Shown here piece by piece: positions 46,090 to 58,660 of a DNA stretch of 64,000 nucleotides (the first letter of the stretch is position 1; each line of letters starts with the position of its first letter). The notes under the pieces are model-generated. The model searched no databases, was not told the DNA's origin, and saw only the letters and a program-made list of their open reading frames with translations. The position numbers and the translations under genes are program-made. The stretch is from Amanita rubescens (Eukaryota; Basidiomycota; Agaricomycetes; Agaricales; Amanitaceae): NCBI GenBank assembly GCA_015039365.1, contig WION01000024.1:248001-312000 (forward strand), read 5' to 3'.

Positions 46090-46900
46090 ATGCAGTCAGA
46101 GCATAGGATGTACTCCGATTTTTTCACTTCTGGTTTATGGAGCATGGCCAACTCCGGGTCATATCATAGTGCTCCTCCTACAGCTTTCTATCCCATGCCC
46201 TCGGAAACGCAGAAGAAGCGAAAACGACGCAGCTTCCTCTCAGATATCCTCCCTCTATCCTCGTCCTCATCTACCTCATCCAAAGAGGGCACCGATGAAA
46301 ATGCTCACTCACAACCCAGTGCCCGCAGACGGGTTTCTTCGTTATTTCCAAGCTCCTCGAGGAGATGGCTCCATCGGATCCCCCGAACGACAGTCGCATA
46401 GTAAAAATAACATGACGTGCACCTGTCCAAGGGCCGATGTGACAGATGAATTCGTTGACATATGGATAACCTCAGGGGGACCATTTCTTCTAACGGATGA
46501 CCAAGAGGGGTGAGCCGAAAACATCAAGCGGTTTTCATCGCCAATTTACACCCTTCTCATAGCTCCGGATTTTGGATATCCGATACGCCCTCTGATTACA
46601 TTATTGATGGGCTGGATAACGAGGCACTCCAAGTCGCCACCGTCGCAGTCGAAACAGCTGTTGGCTGTGCCGTCGTTACGGAGCGAGCGCCGGTCAAGGC
46701 TGAAACGCAAAGAAAGGCCCACATCCATACAGACGTTACCATCTGTTCCAGGCCCTCAATCCCGTAGTCCCTCGCCACAGCAGTTGTCCGTCCAAATATC
46801 CGACAAGTCGGAAGGGGAGGACAACTATGGGAAGTTTCGCATTTGGAGGGACGGGGATATTGTTCCGCCATTTTACGGTTACGGTTTGGGAAGCGACTGA
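46090..46900 (+). CDS. Small basic/serine-rich protein, tentative
   Basis: The frame from the ATG at 46090 encodes a Ser-rich basic stretch (KKRKRRSFLSDILPLSSSS). A later exon (from about 46562) reads GSGFWISDTPSDYIIDGLDNEALQ when joined in phase across a GTGAGC intron at 46510. The last frame ends with an acidic/aromatic tail (DKSEGEDNYGKFRIWRDGD). I could not join all parts into one clean model, and no domain was recognised. It may be one gene with three or four exons. Confidence 0.35.
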
Positions 46901-47303
46901 CCCGGCACACATGGATTGGCGAGAGTTTCATTCCGATTTGTTATCCATTACAGACATTGAGAATGACTGACATTTACTCTGTTAGCAAACGTAATGATAT
47001 TGTATTATAACTACGTTTCGGTCCTATCCTTGCGGTATTTTTGATTCATGTACTCAGAGGTACCCGAAGTGTGGACATTCAGCTTGTATAACTATTCATT
47101 AGTAGTGTGTGTAGTTACAGGGGTTCGCTTGATTGAATACATCATCGGGTTCGTGGGGTCAACAATACAGATGAGCAAAAGAAATGGTAGAGAAAGACCA
47201 ATAAGCATACAAAATCTTGATTGAGACGAAAGATACAAACAGAACATGCATGCCAATAGAACGAATATGCAATTGGTATAGGTAACAGTCCGTGCTTCAA
47301 GCT
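46901..47303. other. Convergent 3' spacer
   Basis: About 0.4 kb, AT-rich. It presumably contains 3' ends of the tentative gene and of the arrestin-domain gene. Confidence 0.45.
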
Positions 47304-50300
47304 TCAAGATCCTCGTTCTTGATACTTTCTGATCAGATCGCGAAGTTTGGCCTTGCCAAAAGCTAGGTCGGGTGTTGACTTTGCTTTCATAGGACCATGC
47401 GATTTGTTGGTGGATGGTTCCACTGAGGCGATAAAATTGTTGCTAATTAATGCCGCCGTAGATCGTCTGGGCTGTTGAATGGGGGGTCGAGCAAGCGAAG
47501 CAGTAGATGACAACATAGGAGTAGCGAGGGACGAAGAAACAATGGCAGGGACAGACGATGACTTGGTCGCAGGTTTGGTTTTCCCGGCTAGGCCTAGGAG
47601 CTTTGGGGGCGAATCGGTGACTGGGATGGATGCTTTGTTCATGTCGAGGGACTTGGCCGACGCAACCGGCTTCGGCTTCGGCGTTACCGATCGCTCAGTT
47701 AAACGAGGATTATTGATATGCTGAGCTATTACTGGCTTTGGAGCGACGATCGGGGCAGTTTGCTTGCGCGAAGGCACATCAGTTGACGTGCCCCTTGATG
47801 CGGCATCCTTTGAAGCATCTTTTGCCGCTGCTGCCGCCCAGAATGCTGCAATAGCGGTCACCTGGCCTCCCCGACCTCCACGGGCAGACCTGACGTCATA
47901 TTTAACTTCGGGGTCCTGGCTCTGCTGTTTTGTGGGAGATGGAACATGAAGATGGGGATGAGGCTGCGCGTTGGACTTGTTCGACCAAACAAGGCCATTG
48001 GGTTGCTCGACCGCCGATAAGGCAACTGTGGAGAGGTCATTCAAAACAGATTTAACAGCGCCCATCTTGTTCTTTCCATCTGTCGCGCTGGACTTAAACC
48101 CACGGTCACCGGGATTCGATGGCACCCGAGGTTGAGACGGTAAAATGATCGAAGCAGGCCCCAACTGTGCATGTGAGCTAGTATCCCCTTTCACATCCCC
48201 TACGGTTGCACGTGTATAAGCTGGGATGCGAGTGAACAGTTGCTTCAAGTCATGATTGACATGCGACTGACGTCTACTGGTAGTCATCACGTGCCGTTGT
48301 GATTGTGACTGCACGGTCGGTTCAAGTTCCCGTTTCTCTGGCGCAATAGGCATGAATCCTGATGAGCGGGGATTTGGGGCGGAGGTAGGAACATCAGGTT
48401 GCACTGCCTCTTCCTCTGATGGTAGTGAAGGAGTGACAGGGGGAGATCTCCCTTTCTGCGACTCGGATTTCGGGTTTTGGTTGCTCTGTATGTGGTACAG
48501 CATTCGATTCCTCCACTTCGGCATGTTGCACAGCTGGTACCGGCTCCGAGTAGGACGGTTGAATCAAGTCCTCTTCTGGCGGCAATGCGTTGGCATCGAT
48601 AGCGCCTAGCCACGCTGTTACCCGCCCTTTTACGGCCCTGCGCAACCTGTGCCCTTCCTTCTTCTTGCTACTCTTCTTGCCTTTCATGGAGCCTTCCCTA
48701 CTTCTGCCCCGGGACTCAGCCTCATCCTCCAGCTCACTGTCGACCATCACATCACCGGGAACCAGGCGTCTGCGCTTTTTTTGTTTACGCTCTTCCCGTG
48801 CATCGTCTCCAGAGAAACTGGACTTCGATTTAGACTTTCCCCCAACAGTCCCCGCACGATGTGTTCTTTCATCAGAATCACGGTCCTCGTGAGCCTCAGT
48901 GTGTAGCCTCTTGTTCCTGCATTGGTTCAGCATCCCTCGCCTTTCTATCAGCTTCCATGGCCCAGCCACCATCAGCTAGGGTGAGACTGGAGATAGCTGA
49001 ATCTACATTCAAACCATCGCTTTCGATATCGATACCTATTCTAGGAGCCGGGATCTTGATGGGCGACAATCTGCCTTTTGTTGGCCTGCTAGCAACCGTG
49101 GATTCCTTAACTGGGGAAGTAACACCGCGTTCTACACCTCGCGCGATAGAAGGTCCTGCGAAAAGGTCCCGCGCATCTATGGGGGTTGAGAATATGCGCT
49201 CGATCTTCTGCGTCCCCACTTCTGCAAGCAACCGCCGTTCCTAAAGCGTCCTAGGCCGCTTTCCGCGTTTTCCGGACCAAGGCTTTCTGCCAAGTTGTTG
49301 CTCCGCGTATGACGCGCAGGCGTTATGGCGGTGAGAGTGGGCGTAGGTGGTGCTCTGTCCACTGGAGCAGGAATTGGCATCGGAGGGACCTCAGATAGCA
49401 TTGGGATATCTTGCTCCGACTTGCAGTCGTTGCAAGCTAAAATAATCCGAAAGATTAGCTTCAGGAGGCGACAATAACACTTTATGGGGCACAGGAGGTG
49501 TGGGCAGTGTTTTGTTAATATCCGCCGACGAGTCAACGATCTGTTTCTGTCTTTGTCTCTGTTTCTGTTTCTTTTTGCCTTTCTTTCTCGTTGACTTTGG
49601 TGTTATCCACGCCTCTTCCGCAGCTATTCGTTCCAGCTCTTCCACTCTCTCACTGCGAGGTAGTGACGTGTTTGACATTTGGGGAGAAGGAATGGGCCAA
49701 GGAGAATGCAATGATGGAGAAGGAGAAATGTGTCCCGGATGATCCGGCAATGTCGTTAGTAATGGACCGACTGGTTCGGCGTTTGGGGATGAAAAATCGA
49801 GGGGAGGCGGAGGCAAAGCTCTCGCTTGAACTGTTGTCGCATTGGCCCCACCAGGAGACGATTGTGGTAATGGGAACCGATGACTCGGAGGCGATACGGA
49901 TCTATGTCTGGATGACATGTGGAGGTGATGTGCAACGCGTGACGCGCGCTCTCCTTTGCCTTCCTCCGGTTCTAGATTAAGTTCTTGGGCTAACCTTGAC
50001 TCATAGTGCGCAGTTAGGTTGAGCGGTAGTAAAGGATGTTGGGCTGCGGTATTTGGCAAACCAGATATATGCTCGGAATAGGTGTAAGGTTGGGTGCTGG
50101 CCAAAGCGCTAGCAGGACGTGGAGGAGGATGAGGACAAGGTAGATTCTGAATTGGTACAAGTGGAGGTGACATTGGGATGTACAATGGAATAATTGGCGA
50201 TACATAAGGAGATGGTGATGGTGACAGTGGCGGAGGCAGCCAGACTTGATCTTGGTCGGTATATGCAGTAAAGATATGTAATGAAGGTGACAGTGCGACT

Positions 50301-51629
50301 GGCGGCGGCGAGCTAACGGGTGCAGGATACGGAGCATATGGCGTAGGATCTTGATATGAAATAGGGGTTGGGTAAGAGAAGTGTTCCGCAGGCGCAGCAT
50401 TAAGGATCTGTTCTTGAGGCAAAGCCATAAGCACATCGGGTAACGCCAGCGGACTAACAACGGTCACAGGGATATCCAAAACGAGATCCCTGCTAAAGTT
50501 GAATGACATCGTTAGACAATCAAAATTGAAAGCACCCAGCCTAAATACCTACCTTCCAATGCCCATGGTCATCTTGACGCTGACGATACACTGAACTTCA
50601 AATAAGCTTTGAGTTTCTCGGGGACTGTGGTAGCCTTCATCAAGGTAAACGCCACCCTTGACCTCTCGCGCGGTCTTTGGGATGTCAAATACCAGATTGG
50701 CGACGCCCTCGACTCCGGGATGGATGATGTACTCTGGGCCACGAAAAGCCACATTAGTTAACGTATCCGAAATCTGCAGTGGCTGCTTCTCTACGCTTGG
50801 AAGAACTAAGAGCCGAGTAAGGGTCAATGTCAGGCCGGTGTTCTTTGGTCTGTTTAGTGAACATCGTTGATAAAATGCCGATTTCGTACCGTCTTAGAGG
50901 AGTGATTCTTAACTTGAAGCTCTACGCATACACTCTCTCCAGCAGTTATGATGCCTCCTCCGATAATATTGCCTTGCATCCATAACTTGCCGTTTTCACC
51001 AACTGTAATTGACGTAGCGTGTGTACCATTGACGTATTCGGTGAGCGCGGCATCATTCTAGTCCTGCCACGACGTCGATGACCTTCCGCTTCGGTAACTA
51101 GCTGCTTCTCGCCCCTCCAATATACACTTGCGCTGGCACGCAACTCGTATCTGACAGTTGCCAGTCCTCCGCCAAAATAGACAGACGAAGGGCACGTTAC
51201 GGGTAGAGGGATCCGAAATAGGAAAGTCGAGATCCCCCGGCGTGCATGGTAGTGATGCGAGGGTAAGGGTGGGTCTCCAGGCTCCGCATGCGCCTGGACA
51301 GCATTAGAGGGCGGTAAACCAGGTCCTTGGAACAACCGTTGAGCATGTAAGAAGGTGCTCGTTGCAGAATGGTCCCGAGATGACAGCTCTGAGCGGCGAA
51401 TTAAAAAACAAAAAAGGTCAAGTCATCCAAAATACGCACCCTGTATACCGAATAATTCTACCATTATCACGCCGATACCGAGTCCTTTGTCTGCTCTGCA
51501 TTCCATTTCTACTTTCCCGCTAACGTATTTACCTGCGATAAATGTTGGGTCTGGGACGGTGACTGATACCTTGACATTAGAGTGATGCGTTATCGCATTC
51601 ATGGGTTCTGGCCGTTCAGGCAATGCCAT
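47304..51629 (-). CDS. Arrestin-domain protein with long disordered tail
   Basis: Starts at the ATG at 51629. The N-terminal exons show an alpha-arrestin fold (VKVSVTVPDPTFIAGKYVSG, GLGIGVIMVELFG, then WMQGNIIGGGIITAGESVCVELQVKNHS and FVVVLPS-like ISDTLTNV). The C-terminal arrestin lobe ends near KDLVLDIPVTVVSP. About 900 residues follow, rich in Pro, Ser and charged blocks (TRKKGKKKQKQRQRQKQ, KKKEGHRLRR), ending LRDLIRKYQERGS. Apparent frame changes in the tail can be explained by small introns, e.g. one of 43 nt at about 48471-48513 and one of 56 nt near 49215-49270. Fungal alpha-arrestins recruit ubiquitin ligases to membrane transporters; whether this one does is unknown. Confidence 0.75.
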
Positions 51630-51647
51630 TGCGACCGAAAAAGCTCT

Positions 51648-52004
51648 TTAGCGAATGATTGGAGTTTTTCTGTGACTTTTTAGTGGTAAATGTTGGTTTA
51701 TGGATGCTGCAGTAGTGCGCCCCGAAAAATGGTAAAAATTGGGAAAAACATTATCATGGGTGCTTGTAGTCGCCGTTGGGAGCGAATTCAGAGCGAGCGC
51801 ATCTTCGTCGTCGTCGTTGGTCGCGTTGGAAAAGTCAAGGTGTGCACCCAAACCTGCCAAACTAGGAAGGTCCTTCACTCTTACCTCAGCGGCTGCGCCG
51901 GTTATTATGTATAGCAAAAGCTTAACGTAGGGCACACAAGGAAGTGTAGGAGGTATATTGAACGAGATAAGGGGGGTAGAAACTTCGGTGAAGGGTTGAG
52001 CCAT
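51648..52004 (-). CDS. 118-aa frame upstream of the arrestin gene, tentative
   Basis: An ATG-started frame with mixed polar sequence (SNATNDDDEDALALN). It lies 18 bases before the arrestin start on the same strand. It may be an upstream exon or leader of that gene, or an independent short protein. No domain was recognised. Confidence 0.3.
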   Translation of the reverse strand: MAQPFTEVSTPLISFNIPPTLPCVPYVKLLLYIITGAAAEVRVKDLPSLAGLGAHLDFSNATNDDDEDALALNSLPTATTSTHDNVFPNFYHFSGRTTAASINQHLPLKSHRKTPIIR

Positions 52005-52709
52005 CAGTTAAGCGAGGCCATCATAGAAGCCCTTCAATTCACTGACAACTAGTCGTCCCTTGCAGGTTGGTACTACTTGACAGGTGTATTTAACACAAAA
52101 GGGAGTAATTCCAAAAATGAAATTTGTACAACCTAAGCAAGGAAAACATGAGGCAACCAGCTCATGTCGCACTGTGAAGTGATTGGTGATACCAAAAATA
52201 CATGTTCTAACCGGGACAATGGTGCAAGGTTAGAAGCTTAAGAGATTAGCTTATAGTAATACAACAGCGTGTGCAGAGTTTTTGTCGTGAGCTGCGTGAT
52301 AGATGAGCTTTGATAAGATTGCGTAGAGAAAGTACGAACTTACTGGAAACGTCTAGTACGATTTCAAGTTTGGTAACGTTACGTTGCACAAAGAGGGAGT
52401 TTTAAACCGAGAGTCCCCAGAACATGATGATTGATGGCAAAGTTCGCTAGCAATGAGCGCAATATCGATTCCTGATATACGTCGCACGCGAGATTTTCCT
52501 GATCCCTATCAACCACGGCGCGGGGGTCCATCGCTTTTAGTTTCTGAGCGCTGCGATGCAAACATAAAATCCAGTCGAAAGAGCCTGTAATCACCCACAA
52601 GGGTCGTATCAGTAACCCCGCCTTTCGAGCGCACAACAGTCAATTATGAGCAGAATTAGCTTCCATTTAAACTGATAGCAACAAAGGAATACTAAGAACG
52701 ATAACTCCT
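52005..52709. other. Intergenic, nothing recognised
   Basis: About 0.7 kb between the arrestin gene region and the uL30m stop. Short frames only. Confidence 0.45.
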
Positions 52710-53120
52710 TCATACATGAAGGAAGGACGATCGCTTCTCGGCAACGATTGTATACCCTCTATCAGCCTTTCTCTCCTGCCGTTGTTGCTGCTTCGTCCGC
52801 ACCAACTCCTTAGGGACGTTCTCCACCTCGAGAAGCTCCTTGACACGTAAAATCTTTCCTGCAGCCTCAGGCGAATGTCGGTGGTACACAGTTTGCATCC
52901 GCCGATGCAACCCAAGTGCCTTCAACGTGCCCTGTTTCTTCTCCCCCAAGGCTATTGCTGAACGACGGAGAGTAATTTTGAAATGTGTCGTGGGAGGTGT
53001 TGTGGTCACTTCAGATGCCGACAATGATGTTGACGGTGACGCTGCAGGTGTGCTGAGCGACCGACACGTTTGTGATAGCACCCGGGTGGTGCTCATGCGA
53101 CATGAAAGCATCGCTGCCAT
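52710..53120 (-). CDS. MRPL33: Mitochondrial ribosomal protein uL30m
   Basis: A 136-aa intronless frame from the ATG at 53120. The first 45 residues are basic and Ser/Thr-rich, as in a mitochondrial presequence. The L30 domain follows: HFKITLRRSAIALGEKKQGTLKALGL, then HRRMQTVYHRHSPEAAGKI and KELLEVENVP. This is the large-subunit protein uL30m of the mitoribosome. A short C-terminal extension rich in Gln/Arg follows. It is divergently arranged with the MINDY gene, about 180 bases apart. Confidence 0.9.
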   Translation of the reverse strand: MAAMLSCRMSTTRVLSQTCRSLSTPAASPSTSLSASEVTTTPPTTHFKITLRRSAIALGEKKQGTLKALGLHRRMQTVYHRHSPEAAGKILRVKELLEVENVPKELVRTKQQQRQERKADRGYTIVAEKRSSFLHV

Positions 53121-53300
53121 ACCCTACTCATCCTATTCAATTCAAAACATGGTACAAAAATTGCTCCTTGCTCACCTTTTGAAATGCTTTCAAGCCGGAG
53201 GATAATTTGCTCTTGTTTGGTTACGGAGAAGCCGAACCGGTGTCAACGGAGACAAATAAGGTATCCTGACTAATGATACTTCAACAGCATCTTGAGCGTC

Positions 53301-54764
53301 ATGACAGCGGACGCCCCCACAGTTCAAAGCTCAATAGCGGAGGTCTGGTACCTTAAGAATATCACATTCGGACTCGGAGGAAACAAGAAACAATATAAGA
53401 TCATCACTCAGAACTTTAATGGGTCAGTCCCTTGTTTTAAATCTCAGCGCCCGTTAATGACATGATGACCAGGCCTTGTTCTTTGATCGCTATATGTAAG
53501 TCCATTTGGTTATATACCACCGGCTTTTGTTACTTATGTTACACGTGTAGGTAATATCCTAATTCTTCGTGGAGATATCATCATTTTACCACCCGACCGC
53601 GAAACCGCCTCATACGAATTCCTATCACAGCTAGTTGCAGAATACTTGTTGGTGAATGCACCTGGTGTGGATGTATCTGCTGCTTTGTCTGTTTTGCCAT
53701 ATACCCAAAGTACGAGATGACCTTCGTCACCTGTTTGCCGGATTCTCACTCATCCCATTAGGAGGAATGGACTTGAACCCCGTTTTTATCTCTCCCTTCA
53801 AATTTAATCCGTCAGGAGATGGAAAAGAGCTTCAGCTGTTTGATCAGACGAACATGAAGCTGGTCCACGGTTGGCTAGTCGACCCTGATAGCACGGAAGC
53901 GGAGGCAGTTACCTCGGTCCAGGATTACGACAACGCCACCATCTTGATTGCGGAAGCAGACCATCTCGCAAACGGACAATTGGTCTTGAATGAGAAAGAT
54001 CCATTCCCGCAGGCGGGTTCGTCAGCTGGTCCCAGTCACTCCAACGGTCACACAGCGTGGACAGAGGATCAACGGAAGGAAGGATAGAACAAGGTTAGAA
54101 CAAGATTAGTGAGAAGTGGAATGTGATGCTAAACGTTCATCTTTCAGCGGTTCAAATAAGACATTTTCTCGATACTAGTTGGTCGCAATTCACATACCAT
54201 GGTCTATTTACCCTCTCGGCTGTCCTTGAGCCTGGCTCTCTGGTAGCCCTATTCCGCAGCTCACACCTGTCTGTATTATATAAGTCAACGACAGACGTTG
54301 ACCCGAGTGGCCCGGCGCTATATAATCTCATCACCGATCAAGCATTTCTCCGCGAGCCATCGGTTATATGGGAAAGATTAGATGATGTCGACTTTGGTTC
54401 TTGCGAGTTGGTAGATTCGGATTTCATAAAGTCCAGCCCTGCTGGAGGTGACTTTGCGGGGCAAACGGCGGAGGACACGCTGCGAGTCGCAGTTGGCTGC
54501 TGAAAATGCAAATGAGTACGTACCGTCATATCATATATGGTGATGTATGATACTGAACTTCTTGGCACAGTCTGGCATTAGCGCAGCAACTACAACAAGA
54601 GGAGGATGAACTAGCGCGCAGACGACAAGAAGTATATCTCCAAGAAAGAGCTCAAAAGGAGGCAGGCAATAGAAGCGCAACGAGAGCGCGAAATACGAGA
54701 GAGGGAGGATAGGATTAAGACTAGGAAGCTGAAGCTGAAGAAGCCGGACTGCGTCATCATGTAG
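53301..54764 (+). CDS. MINDY-family (DUF544) deubiquitinase
   Basis: Cysteine protease that prefers K48-linked ubiquitin chains. Exons in order: EVWYLKNITFG...YKIITQNFNG (53301 on), GPCSLIAI with the catalytic Cys, CNILILRGDII, DVSAALSVLPYTQ, GMDLNPVF...LFDQTNMKLVHGWLVDP, QIRHFLDTSWSQFTYHGLFTL and LVALFRSSHLSVLYK...DQAFL. The C-terminal exon begins LALAQQLQQEEDELA, a ubiquitin-interacting-helix type block. A one-base shift near 54660 leads to a stop at 54710-54712; in the next frame the tail reads IEAQREREIRERED and ends CVIM, a CaaX-type end, at 54764. An intron near 54040-54148 has an ambiguous donor. Core family assignment is firm. Confidence 0.85.
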
Positions 54765-54823
54765 CCGTAGTTGGTATATGTATTTCCTTTTGTGTACGCT
54801 CTCTCTTCTTATCTTTTCCGCCC

Positions 54824-56943
54824 ATGCAACACATCGCACCTGCCATCGATATCAAGAATAACCCTTTTTTCTGTCCTGCAGTTCCTGCGCACAACTTCTT
54901 GACGTCTCTGAGCCGCAATCCCAAAAATTTCCGTTCGAAAGAGTATAAATACCGTGGAAGGCGCTTTATTCTCAGGCCATTCGCAGCTGCTCTCGGTAAA
55001 TGCTTGTTCAAAGGTGGAGGTGATAGCGAAGACGACAAACGAGCGAGCTTAGTACGGCAGCGAAAGCGGAACGGAGTCTAGCGAAGGCGAAGTGAATAAC
55101 ACCTTCGGGGGTCTTTTTGGCCCGCATATATCTACCTTGAATGCTACTGGAAGAGGCATCGCTATCGTCAAAAGCACTCGGCTACGCACTGACCTGAGGG
55201 GGAACACTGGCGACTCGTTTGGCTCTGATAGCTATGTAACTATCCCTCTTGCTCCGACTGTCGAAAAAATGCCCTGTTCTGGGACCAGCGACTCTGACTG
55301 ACCGCTCCGGAAGACCAGTTGATTACAATCCAACGCAATCGTAACCTCGCACCACACACTTTGACATTACAGGATAAGCTCTCGTCGGAGCACAGTCCTC
55401 CTCAAGACAAACCGTCCCCGAACCTCAAGCGCAAGTCAAGCGAAAGTCACTTCACTTATGACTCTGGGACAAAACGTGCTAGATCAACGCTCAGTATCGA
55501 CGACAGATTCTTTCTATGTCACCCTCCGACGAGAAAAGCTACACTTTGTTCGCACTCCAGTCAACGTCTCCAGAGCCGTTGGCGTCCTTCCGAAAGTCCC
55601 GGGTTATCATCCGCAACAGTCATGTGGATAATAATTCACTTTGAGGAGCTACGTGCTGGCACGCGTATAACCGTTCCCCGGTTGAAGAATTGGCATGGCC
55701 CGGTGGAAAACATACCAGATCTTGATCGTCCCAATATGACGGAGCTAGCAGGAGCTTTGCAAGGTGCTTACACTTCGTGTTTATATTCATTTTCTGACCC
55801 TATTTTGTAGATGAATTGTTTGGCCCGAGACTTGGACCGGAAACCAGTATACATAAATTGGTAGGACAAACTAGACTCTATGCTTCCTGGAATACGAATC
55901 AAGGAACGACTCATGGAAAGGATAAAAAATGGCGCGGGTCACCAAGGTATTATCGACTTTTTTGGAGAGAATGGTAAGCGTTACCGCCGCTCTTGACCTG
56001 GATTAAGGATAATAATGCCGCCTCAGGACATTTGAATGCTAACGTGTTGGAACTATTTAGAGCCTCTAGAGTTACAAAAATATCACTGAGCGAGTCGTTC
56101 AGGGACATCAATGGATTGAATCTCGTGAGTGACGATTCCTTCTTTGGTATGTCATTTGCTCGGTCCTTTTTGGGATGTTTTTGAGCCTTCGCAGTATTTA
56201 GCAAACCCAACAGCTTCCGTTACTTGACAACCTTGTTCCTCGACCGAATATGCCTCAAAACCCCAACGCTATCACATTTACAGCACTTGCCCAAATTGGC
56301 TACATTATCGTTATTCGATACTGGAATAGACAATGACGCGTGAGTAATCTCTAGGGGATTTTTGAGTTGGGTTTAAAAAAATCGATAAGCTTGCGTTACC
56401 TATTCCCGTTGAAATTCACGCTTATGAGCCTCAATATTGCTAGAAATCCCGAGATAGATGATGAAGCAACTTCCGCCTTGCTTCCAATGACGCGTCTAAT
56501 TTATTTATCAATCGCAGAAACGTCGATTGGGATGCCAGGAGCGCGGGAACTCGTCAACGGTTGGATTAAAAAAGGCAGGCGGTTATCAATTAATTTCCCG
56601 CACTGGTGTCATGAATATGTTGCCAGTAAGTCATCACTTGATTGCGTTCAGATGAACAGACGATGAATTATCCAAGCCATGGGAAGCAAGTATTCCCTCG
56701 AACTGCCTCCTCCGCTGATATTCGAACCCCTCCCTTTGTGGTCGGCTGTCCGTCGCGGCGCTTAAGAGAAATCTCGCCGTTCATGCCGCTGTGAATAAGG
56801 AAGTCAGTACCGGTGGGACTAAAAAAGAAATGGCGGACCGTTTGAAGTCGTTGTTAGAGATGAGGTTGGCCGACCTGGAGGTGCGGCGGCTGATAGAAAA
56901 TCCAGTCGAGAGCGTGCGTCGTCGGATGGAAAGCAAAGAGTGA
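54824..56943 (+). CDS. Leucine-rich-repeat protein, tentative model
   Basis: Several frames in a row form one likely gene. The N-terminal part is basic (KYRGRRFILRPFAAALGKCLF) from the ATG at 54824. The middle carries a Lys/Ser-rich stretch and the block RAGTRITVPRLKNWHGPVE. From 56000 on come LRR-like segments: FRYLTTLFLDRICLKTPTLSHLQHLPKLATLSLFDTGIDND and, after an intron, MSLNIARNPEIDDEA...LIYLSIAETSIG. A basic helix (MADRLKSLLEMRLADLEVRR) ends at 56943. LRRs mediate protein binding; an F-box was not seen. Exon joins at 55065-55090 and 55290-55520 are unresolved. Confidence 0.55.
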
Positions 56944-57385
56944 ATAGAATTAGCAGCAAGAAACGTGTCAAATGTATTTGTACGGTAAAAATGGTTTCTT
57001 TCCGAGGGCTCTAAAGAAGTAAGGTCATGGAAGGACCTCTCCCCATCGAGTGTCTTAAAGCCGTCCAGGATTAAGCTCAACACACGTAAGATTCTCGCAT
57101 TCTGTAATTTTTTTAAAAAAAAAGCAATACGCCGGCGTTCGAAATTAGATATAATATATACCGGGATGAGTTACAGTCAGTGGTGTTAAACGAGTGACGA
57201 GAAACGAATTTAACAGGTTGGCGACGATGCGTTGACGAGACCAGCACAACGCCAGGGTTGTATACGGATAATACACCGCAACTCGTCACATGCCCCAACT
57301 CTCCTCCTACGTCTTTTTACAAACCTACGGAATGTCCTAGCCGTACATGTTTCATTCTCTTTGGTCTGTTTATTCCGGAATGGTG
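56944..57385. other. Convergent 3' spacer
   Basis: About 0.44 kb between the LRR gene and the LPMO stop. An A/T homopolymer patch lies at 57110-57122. Nothing else was seen. Confidence 0.45.
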
Positions 57386-58660
57386 TCACAGTTGGCGACG
57401 GGTCAGGAAAGAAGAGACGCACATGTCATCAGACGCCGTGTTAACCGCGGTCTCGGTGTCATCCGCACTGCGGCGCGAATGAGTGGTTGAATTGACGAAA
57501 ATATCATTCTGTGCGCCATCTAAAAAGTGGTACAAGTCGTTGTAAAGGGGTGGGGAGTGGGCTCCTTCGAACATCTGTTGGTAAAAAGGAAAGAAGGGGC
57601 ATTGATTAGTTCCTAGACTCGGCTGGGAGAGAGTGGGGTGCATACGTTGTTTCCCTCGCCCTCGGCTTGCTTCCAGTAAAGCGGTTGTTTCGCGCCATAA
57701 GTACAGTTGGAGGGGTTTGCAGGGACGTTGTTGTACTTGTCGTAGCCGCACCTTGGACGTATCGTCAGGAAGTAATTGAGGGCGTATATGTCGACGATTT
57801 ACCTTCGCGCGACTTGTGGCGTGGCGAGGGCCGGGGCGTCTGGCTTTGAACCAACGATATTACACGCGAAGCCGTTCATATACACTGCAAAGGAGTGAGG
57901 GAGAAAATAATGCACGAAAGCGAGTACTTACTTTGTTCTGAACCGCTGTAAGGAGAATGGATCCAGAACCACGCGCATGTACATTTACCATTGGGACAAG
58001 CTGGCATATCAGCTGGAATCTAAAATTTCATTGCAATGTACATGGGCATGTGCAATTTCCTCATGAACCGGAAATACGGACCTCGAAGTTCGTGTGCAGG
58101 CTCCACACGCACGTGTGGTTCACGCTGAATATGGTAAACTCCTCTGGCTTGATAGAGTTTACGTCGGAATTGTAGACTATTCCGAGGGCGCAGCCAGTCG
58201 CGTCGGCCTCGTTCAATGTGTGGAATTGAGCTGTACTTTGGCCAGGGCAGGGCGACTCAGGTTCGGATATGGATATAACGTCACCGCTATATGTAGCGTA
58301 CAAGGCGATGATAAGGATATAAATGAAGGAGCGAACGAAAGGCGTACGCACCCGGAAGAAGAATTCCACCAGGAAGTGTATCCCTTATCACATGCAATCT
58401 CGAACGTGTAGTCTTGTCCGGCTGGGAGGTCAATGATGTCTCCGGGGGCAGGTGGGTAGTCCAGATGGCCGTGGAACCACCATTCGGCAAAGGTCCTGTT
58501 CATGAGGGGTACGACGGGGCGATTGTCATAGGAAAAAGTTGAGGAGGTGACGTTGAAACCCCACATCGCCGGGTTCCAGATCGACTGATGCGCGTAGACG
58601 CGAAGGGAGTAGAACAGTAAAGGAACGAAGAGGGCGACGAGGTCACTTTTCGGCGACATG
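57386..58660 (-). CDS. AA14-type lytic polysaccharide monooxygenase
   Basis: Copper enzyme of the AA14 family, which known members use to oxidise xylan on cellulose. The signal peptide ([20 protein letters not shown]...A) ends just before [12 protein letters not shown], so the mature protein starts with the histidine of the copper brace. Conserved blocks: [122 protein letters not shown]. About seven exons. I chose the ATG at 58660 because it gives the signal peptide; an in-frame ATG lies at 58812. Secreted. AA14 is essentially a basidiomycete family. Confidence 0.93.

Noticed and set aside
48394..49540. Frameshift mutations in the arrestin-domain gene
   Set aside because: Introns of 43 and 56 nt with GT-AG borders restore the frame, and the remaining change can also be met by a short intron, so damage need not be invoked.
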